14,866 nt of DNA from Pseudomonadales bacterium (GTDB lineage: Bacteria > Pseudomonadota > Gammaproteobacteria > Pseudomonadales > UBA7239): contig JAGRJA010000063.1 of NCBI GenBank assembly GCA_020443005.1, positions 1-14,866 of the forward strand, in the 5' to 3' direction. Made by a program: the position numbers and the translations under genes. Shown here piece after piece: positions 7,273-13,383 of the stretch (its first letter is position 1; the number at the start of each line of letters is the position of its first letter). The notes beneath the pieces are model-generated. The model saw nothing but the letters and a program-made list of their open reading frames with translations. It was not told where the DNA came from and ran no database searches.

Positions 7273-8319
7273 TCAGGCATTGCGCACTTTTTTGTAGGCA
7301 TCGATTACCGGTTTGACTTCTTGAGCAGTGGAACCATGGATCACAATACCATCAGCCCCGTTGTGTAGATTTTCTTGCCAGACTTCGGCGCAGGTTTCTG
7401 CGTTGCCAATCGCGGCATAAAGCCATTCGTGCGGTATCAATGTGCTGATGTGTTCGAGTTGTTCGAGTGTGGCAACGCTGTCGATGCCACCCATCATTGC
7501 ACTGACCACGGCGTCGGCACGAAACCTTTCCAGTACATCCATGTTCCAGCCATTCAATGCAATCAGCATTTCGGCATAACCGGGTGCCTGCATATAGGTT
7601 GCCATGCGTGCGACAAGCTTGCGCAAAAAGTCCTCTCTTGAAGGGTTAAGGCAGGTGGCCACAACAGCCCATAGTTTTATTTCAGACGGGTTTCGCCCGG
7701 CGCTTGCGGCGCCTTCATTCACCAATGCGCGCGCACGCTTGAGACCGTTGGGCGTAACAAAGGTGTGTAGATGGACGCCGTCAAAATGTTTGCCGGCAAA
7801 ACGCAGGCTTTTGGGGCCAAAGCCGACAAAATGAATCGGTAGGGATATATTCAGCCAGTCGCCCATGCTGAGGTAGGGCAGTTTGCCCATCGGGCCATCA
7901 TAGCCCATGATTTTTTCACCTTTCCACAATTTGCGGAGTATGTCGATGCCATCCACGAGTTGTTGATTGGTTACTGCCTCCAAACCCATTAACTGGTTGC
8001 GAATCGCTACGCCCCGGGAAAGCCCGAGTTCAAAGCGCCCGTTGGAAATAAGGTGAAGGCTGCTGCACATTGTTGCCAAGACAAGCGGGTGCCGGGTGTG
8101 GATATTGGTGGCGGCCGTTGCAACATGAATGTTCCGGGTTGAGGCAAGTGCGGCAGCGCAAATAACGCCCGCGTCTTTCACATCGAAGCGTTCCGATAGC
8201 CATACCTTGCCCAGACCGAGGGTTTCTGCCTCTTGGGCTTCGCTGATTGCATCGGCGGGTGTTGAGGTGTGACCGGGTAAAAGGTAGCAACTCAGTTCAG
8301 GAAAAGACGGGTTTTTCAT
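7273..8319 (-). CDS. LLM-class (luciferase-like) flavin/F420-type oxidoreductase
   Basis: A 348-residue protein of the bacterial-luciferase-like TIM-barrel superfamily, whose members use FMN or coenzyme F420 to oxidise or reduce small organic substrates. Visible family features are the early AETLGLGKVWLSERFD strand-helix motif (about residues 31-46), RNIHVATAATNIHTRHP, and SNGRFELGLSRGV, which matches the usual SGGR-FELGLGRG block. A C-terminal GADGIVIHGS strand is also seen. It resembles the mycobacterial MSMEG_2249-type group of probable F420-dependent enzymes, but that placement is from memory. The start at 8319 has AAGGTG five bases upstream on the minus strand. It is divergent from the DapB-like dehydrogenase, with which it probably shares control. 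The cofactor cannot be decided here, and no F420-synthesis gene is in the window. Confidence 0.88.
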   Translation of the reverse strand: MKNPSFPELSCYLLPGHTSTPADAISEAQEAETLGLGKVWLSERFDVKDAGVICAAALASTRNIHVATAATNIHTRHPLVLATMCSSLHLISNGRFELGLSRGVAIRNQLMGLEAVTNQQLVDGIDILRKLWKGEKIMGYDGPMGKLPYLSMGDWLNISLPIHFVGFGPKSLRFAGKHFDGVHLHTFVTPNGLKRARALVNEGAASAGRNPSEIKLWAVVATCLNPSREDFLRKLVARMATYMQAPGYAEMLIALNGWNMDVLERFRADAVVSAMMGGIDSVATLEQLEHISTLIPHEWLYAAIGNAETCAEVWQENLHNGADGIVIHGSTAQEVKPVIDAYKKVRNA

Positions 8320-8386
8320 ACAGGCACCTTGGCGTAATTTCTGATCATCTTCAGCGTAAACAGGCTGTTACATTGGCTAGATACAA

Positions 8387-8424
8387 ATACCGTACAGTAA
8401 AAGTCGTATGAACACAGTACGGAT
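8387..8424. promoter_or_regulatory. Two GTAC-centred half-palindromic sites between divergent genes
   Basis: TACCGTACAGTA at 8388-8399 is a 12-base palindrome with five of six pairs matching. A second GTAC-centred element (ACAGTACGG, 8414-8422) follows with centres 25 bases apart. The CCGTAC at 8390-8395 and GTACGG at 8417-8422 form an inverted repeat. The pattern suits a dimeric repressor such as a TetR-type protein acting on both divergent genes. No regulator is encoded next to it, and I do not recognise the consensus. Confidence 0.35.
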
Positions 8425-8471
8425 AACTGTCAGTGCTTCGTGCACGATCCCGTTCGCCCGAAAAATGACTT

Positions 8472-8485
8472 TGTGGCATGTCACA
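8472..8485. promoter_or_regulatory. Imperfect 14-base palindrome TGTGGCATGTCACA
   Basis: Six of seven base pairs are symmetrical. It resembles a CRP site (TGTGA-N6-TCACA), but the half sites are two bases too close. It is recorded as an unidentified candidate operator in the LLM/DapB-like divergent region. Confidence 0.25.
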
Positions 8486-8509
8486 TATCAGTGCAGCAAA
8501 CAGATCGGT

Positions 8510-8527
8510 TACGATAAATTTTTCGTA
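8510..8527. promoter_or_regulatory. 18-base near-perfect palindrome upstream of the DapB-like gene
   Basis: TACGATAAATTTTTCGTA at 8510-8527 pairs at eight of nine positions, with arms TACGA/TCGTA. It ends 35 bases before the ATG at 8563, where a repressor would block transcription or an early leader. There is no T-run after it and the arms are AT-rich, so it is not a terminator. Confidence 0.4.
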
Positions 8528-8562
8528 TCAGATAAGTGATTCATCTATTTGGAGAAACACGC

Positions 8563-9636
8563 ATGACTTACACGGTTGTTACCTGGGGTACAGGCAATGT
8601 CGGCAAATACGCCATCCGAGCGATTGTTAACCATCCCGAACTGGAATTGATTGGTCATATTGTCAGCAGTGCAGACAAGGCCGGCAAGGATGTTGCCGAG
8701 TTGGCTGAACTGGAGCAGGCAACAGGTGTGATTTCATCCGAGGATATTGATGCTGTGCTGGCGCTGAAGCCTGATTGTGTTTGCTATACCGCTCACTCCG
8801 AAACGCGATTGATGGAAGCAGCAGCCGATCAGGCACGCTGCCTTGAAAAAGGTATTAATGTAGTGGCTTCTTCGCTGTTTATGTTGCAGTACCCCGATTC
8901 ACCGGATGTTGCGTTTATTGCCGAGCCCATTAAAAAGGCCTGCGAAACCGGAGGGGCGACCTGTTTTAATAATGGTATAGACCCGGGTTTCGCTAATGAC
9001 ATGATGCCGTTGATATTCACCGGATTGTCTGAATACTGGTCGAGTGTGCGTATGCAGGAGATTATCAACTATTCTACCTATGTTCAGGAAAACACTATTC
9101 GTGAAGTGATGGGCTTTGGTTATCCGGTTGACCACCCTTGTATGCTGTTTCAACCCGGTATGTTGTCGCTTGGCTGGGGTGGTTCGGTGCGTTCAGTGGC
9201 GGCCGGGCTGGGTGTTGAAGTTGAAAAGGTCTATGAGGTACATGAGCGCCTTCCTTTGGAACAGGATGTCGAAAATGCGATGGGTGTGTTCAGGGCTGGA
9301 ACAACCGGCGCCATGCGTTTTGAGGTTCGAGCTGTAGTTGATGGTCGTGACGCGATTGTGCTGGAACATGTAACAAGGCTGACCGATGATATTGCGCCAC
9401 ATTGGCCGCAAGGGAAAGGCTATAAGGTTATTATTGAAGGTGAACCAAAAATGACGATCGGTATGGATATGGAAGACAAGTATGGCGACCATGCTGTAGC
9501 TGGCGTGATTCAAACAGCAACCTGTATTGTAAATGCGATTCCGGCTGTTGTGCAGCAAAAACCTGGCATGGTTGCTGCGCTGGATTTACCTAAAGTTACC
9601 GGCAAGGGCTTGTATCGGCCGGTCACTGATAATTGA
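8563..9636 (+). CDS. DapB-like NAD(P)-dependent dehydrogenase (amine dehydrogenase family)
   Basis: A 357-residue oxidoreductase with an N-terminal Rossmann domain of the dihydrodipicolinate-reductase type: TWGTGNVGKYA with GTGNVG at residues 9-14, then a second-strand LIGHIVSS and an NVVASS strand. The middle motif FNNGIDPGFANDMMP (135-149) is typical of the group that databases call 'NAD(P)H-dependent amine dehydrogenase family', which includes 2,4-diaminopentanoate dehydrogenase. It is not DapB: the protein is about 90 residues longer, and I did not find DapB's active-site histidine/lysine motif. The ATG at 8563 has GGAG eight bases upstream; an upstream in-frame GTG at 8536 lacks one. It is divergent from the LLM oxidoreductase, and its stop overlaps the 3' end of gacS by 14 bases. 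Substrate unknown. Confidence 0.85.
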   Translation: MTYTVVTWGTGNVGKYAIRAIVNHPELELIGHIVSSADKAGKDVAELAELEQATGVISSEDIDAVLALKPDCVCYTAHSETRLMEAAADQARCLEKGINVVASSLFMLQYPDSPDVAFIAEPIKKACETGGATCFNNGIDPGFANDMMPLIFTGLSEYWSSVRMQEIINYSTYVQENTIREVMGFGYPVDHPCMLFQPGMLSLGWGGSVRSVAAGLGVEVEKVYEVHERLPLEQDVENAMGVFRAGTTGAMRFEVRAVVDGRDAIVLEHVTRLTDDIAPHWPQGKGYKVIIEGEPKMTIGMDMEDKYGDHAVAGVIQTATCIVNAIPAVVQQKPGMVAALDLPKVTGKGLYRPVTDN

Positions 9637-12340
9637 GAATTAACTGTTCAATATTATTTTGTGTTGCCCAATGAATAACCTCGTTGCCTTCTTTCAAAAG
9701 ATTTGAAAGGTGTTTTTGAATGTCTTCCGGCTTGTTGTTTTTCAGTGATGTTTCAAGCAGGGCGCAAAATTTTTGCAGTTGAGTAGCACCTGTATAACAG
9801 CAGGTGCCATGTATGTGATGTGTTTTTTCAATGGCTGCTTCTGTGCGGCCATCGTTGATCGCTTTTTCGATGAATTCAAGTGAATCTGGAATTTCATCGA
9901 TCAGACCCTGAAGCATTTGAATGGCTAGCGTTTGGTTGTTGTTGCAACGATTAAGTGTAAGCGCGATGTCAACAACCTTGTCATTTTTCAGGTTTTTATC
10001 TATTTTGAGCCATTTGTTGAGTGTGTGTTGAAGTTGTATTTCACTCACGGGTTTGCTCAGGCAGTCGTTGAAGCCGGATTTCAAGATTTTTCGTTTTTGC
10101 TCATCGTAAGCATGTGCGGTTACCGCAATAAACGGAGTGTCTTTGTGAAAAGCGGTTTCATTCCTTATTCTTGTCGCTGTTTCAATTCCGTCCATACCCG
10201 GCATCTGGATATCCATGAAAATAATATCGAATCCGGTTTTGCTGGCCAACTCAATGGCTTGATAACCGGAGGTGCTTGCAATAACTGTGCACCCCATCGC
10301 TTCGAGCAGGCTTGAAAGCAGTTGAAGGTTGGCTTTGTTGTCATCAACAACCAGTGTTTTTCCGCAGTAGGCTGTAGATTGATTATTGGTTGAAAGAGGG
10401 TCTTTGCAGGCGATGCTTCCGCTATAGTATTCCTGCAGCTTTGTTTTGGTTAATGGCTTGGTAATGAATGAAGCATGTTCGATGAGTTCGTTTCCTGCCT
10501 TGAAGGTTGTCGGATGGAGAATTATTTTTTTTAAACGATTAGCTTGCTTGAGGGTTTCAATCAGCAGGTTTCCGAAAATCCGCTCATCTGCGTGATGAGG
10601 TATACTGATATAAAGTGCCTCGAAAAGCAGGTTGTTGTCTTTTCCTGATTCTATCAGCGGTAAAATCTCACTGAATTTTTGTGTAATCTTAACGCTGGAA
10701 CCGAATGCGGTCAGGATTGTACTGATACTTTCGGCTGCCTTCTCATTTTCTTCGAATAACAAAACCTTCTTGAAGGTGGGCGCTGTGGCAGGCTCTTTTT
10801 CAGGTGCCATTGTATATTTCAGATTGATAAAACAGGTGAAGGTTGATCCGCTTTCGGGTTTGCTTTCTACTTTTATTTGCCCATTCATTTCATCGACAAG
10901 CTTTTTGGTTATAGCGAGCCCCAGGCCTGTTCCACTGTGAAGCCTGTTGTTGCCGGTGTTGATTTGTGTGAATGAATTGAAAATCTCACTGCTTTTTTCC
11001 TGGTCAAAACCGGGGCCGGTATCGGATACAGCGATAATTATCCGCATATGATTTTCATATTTTTTTTCAATGGCAATATCAAGGGAAACCAGACCTTGTT
11101 CGCAAAACTTGATGGCATCTCCGACAAGAGTGGTCAATATCTGCTTGATGCGAAGAGCGTCTCCAATCAAAGTTGTGGGTAGTTCCGGATCAATTTTATA
11201 GATCAGGTCGAGTTTTTTTTCATGCGCAGATGAAGAGAGTATTGTGACGGTTTCTTCTACCACGGTTTCAAGGTTAAAGGGCATATTCTCAAGAACCAGT
11301 TTACCCGCTTCTATTTTTGACAGGTCGAGAATGTCATTAATAATGGTTAGAAGGTTTTCGGAAGAATAATGAATTGTATTTACATAATCCTGCTGTTGCT
11401 TTGTAAGATCGGTTTTTGAGAGCAGTCGGGTAAAGCCCAAAATCCCGTTCAAGGGTGTACGAATTTCATGGCTGGTATTAGCCAGAAATTCTGATTTGGT
11501 TTTGCTGGCTTTAATAGCTTCCTTTCTGGCGAGATCAAGTTCGATATTTTGTATCTCGATGGTCTCGAGTGTTTCCCTGAGATCCTGGTTGGATTGTTTG
11601 ATGTTGTCCTGCATTTCAATTTTTGAATGGAGTATGTTGTTGATGGCATCCCTGATAATGAGGTACAGGTGTTGGTACTCATCAAAAAATTTCAGGTCAT
11701 TTGATAATGCTTGCCCGTTTTCATCAAATTGCTGTATTTCATGTGACATCAGCTGAAGTGGAGCGACCGCTTTTTTATACAGCGAAAACAGGTAAATAAT
11801 GCTCATGCTCAGAATGCCGAGCGTTATCAGCAATGTTGTGAATGCCGTTTTATAGCGCAGCATAAGCGTTGGAAGCATGGTATAGCTAATGGCCAGAAAG
11901 CGCTTGTTGGTGTTGTCATCCGGAACTGCTGTGCCCGGTTGACCGGCATGCAGTGGGAGCAGAAATATGTGCTCGTGATTTTGCAGGTAATAACGCAGGC
12001 TGTCTGTCGGGCTCTTTTCCGCTTGTCTGAGTACCTCGGCTGTCAGGGCGAAATCGGCACCATAATTCATGATGATATCACCATCAATAATTTTCAGGCC
12101 GTTGACTTCCGGGTTCTCGAGAATGATGTTGGCAAGTTTTTCAATGGGTATTCGGTTGCTTTCATATTCCGAAACAAGTTTGCTGATTTGTGTTGCCTGA
12201 ATAAGGTGGTTCTGTTTTTGTTGATTTTCAATATTGTCGAAAAAAATGAAATTTATGCACAAGAAGAGAATGAAGATCGATGTGATGACCGGAATCAGGG
12301 ATCCCAGCACCCATAAATGCTTCAAGGATTTTTTCTGCAT
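9623..12340 (-). CDS. gacS: GacS/BarA-type hybrid sensor histidine kinase
   Basis: A 905-residue inner-membrane tripartite sensor kinase expected to phosphorylate a GacA/UvrY-type regulator and so drive small RNAs that titrate RsmA/CsrA. In order: membrane segment 8-35, periplasmic domain about 36-161, second membrane segment about 162-186, a weak HAMP-like linker and coiled coil, then a HisKA domain with phospho-acceptor His291 (TSHEIRTPLNG). Next is an ATPase domain with DTGPG (Asp440) and GTGLGLA (470-476). A degenerate receiver follows (FEEN for the acidic pair, no phospho-Asp). Then come a full receiver (Asp666/667, Asp710, Lys763) and an HPt domain with THHIHGTCCYTG and His841. The HPt motif and the cysM/relA neighbourhood identify it as GacS/BarA. 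Oddly, the N-box reads TLVGDAIKF instead of NLVGNAIKF. The ATG at 12340 has AGGA six bases upstream; a TTG at 12397 does not. The gene is divergent from cysM. Confidence 0.88.
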   Translation of the reverse strand: MQKKSLKHLWVLGSLIPVITSIFILFLCINFIFFDNIENQQKQNHLIQATQISKLVSEYESNRIPIEKLANIILENPEVNGLKIIDGDIIMNYGADFALTAEVLRQAEKSPTDSLRYYLQNHEHIFLLPLHAGQPGTAVPDDNTNKRFLAISYTMLPTLMLRYKTAFTTLLITLGILSMSIIYLFSLYKKAVAPLQLMSHEIQQFDENGQALSNDLKFFDEYQHLYLIIRDAINNILHSKIEMQDNIKQSNQDLRETLETIEIQNIELDLARKEAIKASKTKSEFLANTSHEIRTPLNGILGFTRLLSKTDLTKQQQDYVNTIHYSSENLLTIINDILDLSKIEAGKLVLENMPFNLETVVEETVTILSSSAHEKKLDLIYKIDPELPTTLIGDALRIKQILTTLVGDAIKFCEQGLVSLDIAIEKKYENHMRIIIAVSDTGPGFDQEKSSEIFNSFTQINTGNNRLHSGTGLGLAITKKLVDEMNGQIKVESKPESGSTFTCFINLKYTMAPEKEPATAPTFKKVLLFEENEKAAESISTILTAFGSSVKITQKFSEILPLIESGKDNNLLFEALYISIPHHADERIFGNLLIETLKQANRLKKIILHPTTFKAGNELIEHASFITKPLTKTKLQEYYSGSIACKDPLSTNNQSTAYCGKTLVVDDNKANLQLLSSLLEAMGCTVIASTSGYQAIELASKTGFDIIFMDIQMPGMDGIETATRIRNETAFHKDTPFIAVTAHAYDEQKRKILKSGFNDCLSKPVSEIQLQHTLNKWLKIDKNLKNDKVVDIALTLNRCNNNQTLAIQMLQGLIDEIPDSLEFIEKAINDGRTEAAIEKTHHIHGTCCYTGATQLQKFCALLETSLKNNKPEDIQKHLSNLLKEGNEVIHWATQNNIEQLILNYQ

Positions 12341-12386
12341 AAGGTTTCCTGTTTTGCCCTCTGGGCAGTTTCGGCTGATGTGGATT

Positions 12387-12414
12387 TTGACCATCAAATA
12401 AACACAGGTAGAAT
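12387..12414 (+). promoter_or_regulatory. Sigma-70-type promoter for cysM
   Basis: A -35 box TTGACC (12387-12392) and a -10 box TAGAAT (12409-12414) are each five of six matches to consensus, with a 16-base spacer. Transcription would start near 12421, leaving a leader of about 20 bases before the cysM ATG. The site also lies 47 bases upstream of the divergent gacS start, so the two promoters probably sit back to back. Confidence 0.55.
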
Positions 12415-12441
12415 AGCTTTCCAGTGTTTAAGAGTTGCAAG

Positions 12442-13359
12442 ATGATGATCAGCCAAACGCCTGTTGATTTCCCCACTATCGAAGATTGTATAGGAGGGAC
12501 TCCCCTAATCAAACTGCAGCGTTTACTTTGTTCCAGTGAATCCAATAATAGCGTGTTACTCAAGCTTGAGGGAAACAATCCGGCGGGTTCAGTCAAGGAT
12601 CGCGCGGCCTATAGCATGATAGCAAGGGCCGAGCAGCGGGGCCTTATTACACCTGGAGATACCCTGATTGAAGCTACAAGCGGAAACACAGGCATTGCAC
12701 TTGCCATGGTTGCTGCTGTGAAGGGCTATCGGATGATTCTTGTCATGCCGGACAATATGACAACAGAAAGGCGTGCAGCCATGACGGCCTATGGTGCGCA
12801 ATTGATTCTGGTGACGCGGGAGCAGGGGATGGAAGGCGCCCGTGATACAGCCTTGCTGATGGAAAAACAGGGTAAGGGCAAGGTGTTAAACCAGTTTTCG
12901 AATCGGGACAATCCCGATGCGCATTATTTTACAACCGGTCCTGAAATCTGGCAGCAGACACAGGGCAAAATCACCCATTTTGTCAGTGCGATGGGTACAA
13001 CAGGAACAATTATGGGATGCTCCCGTTATCTCAAAGAGCAAAACCCTGAAATACAGATTGTAGGCTTGCAGCCGGAAACAGGTGCAAGCATTCCTGGTAT
13101 CAGGCGTTGGCCAAAAGCCTACCTGCCTGAGATCTTCGAGCCGGCCAGAGTCGACAGGATCATCGACCTTTCACAAATTGAAGCAGAATCAACCATGCGA
13201 AAACTGGCGCGAGAAGAGGGTATTTTTTGCGGCGTGTCATCTGGCGGAGCCGTGGCTGGCGCACTACGGTTGGCTCGAGAAGTTTCAAATGCCGTTATTG
13301 TTACGGTGATTTGTGATCGGGGTGACCGTTATTTGTCGTCGGGCATTTATGATGATTGA
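12442..13359 (+). CDS. cysM: Cysteine synthase B (O-acetylserine sulfhydrylase B)
   Basis: A PLP enzyme of the beta-substitution fold II group that makes L-cysteine from O-acetylserine and sulfide, and in CysM also from thiosulfate via S-sulfocysteine; cytoplasmic. The 305-residue length is close to E. coli CysM (303). GNNPAGSVKDRAA carries the Schiff-base Lys52. The substrate loop TSGNTG is at 79-84, and the phosphate-binding loop GTTGT at 185-189. The sequence FVSAMGTTGTI and the GIFCGVSSGGA block near the C-terminus fit the family. CysM is preferred over CysK because of the length, the PAGSVKDR wording and its position beside gacS and relA, where Pseudomonas has cysM. Tandem ATGs occur at 12442 and 12445, with a weak AAGAG upstream. 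A TTG at 12424 would add six residues without a better signal. relA starts 24 bases downstream, probably in one operon. Confidence 0.93.
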   Translation: MMISQTPVDFPTIEDCIGGTPLIKLQRLLCSSESNNSVLLKLEGNNPAGSVKDRAAYSMIARAEQRGLITPGDTLIEATSGNTGIALAMVAAVKGYRMILVMPDNMTTERRAAMTAYGAQLILVTREQGMEGARDTALLMEKQGKGKVLNQFSNRDNPDAHYFTTGPEIWQQTQGKITHFVSAMGTTGTIMGCSRYLKEQNPEIQIVGLQPETGASIPGIRRWPKAYLPEIFEPARVDRIIDLSQIEAESTMRKLAREEGIFCGVSSGGAVAGALRLAREVSNAVIVTVICDRGDRYLSSGIYDD

Positions 13360-13383
13360 TATTTATCGGGAATCTGTTTTGTT

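Noticed and set aside
8472..8485. Possible CRP site (TGTG...CACA)
   Set aside because: The half sites are separated by two bases fewer than the CRP consensus requires; kept only as an unidentified palindrome.
8536..8562. GTG start at 8536 for the DapB-like gene
   Set aside because: It adds nine residues before a Rossmann fold that normally begins within a few residues of the start, and the GGAG at 8551-8554 points to the ATG at 8563.
12341..12397. TTG start at 12397 for gacS
   Set aside because: No ribosome binding site. The ATG at 12340 has AGGA six bases upstream, and the longer form would overlap the likely cysM -35 box.
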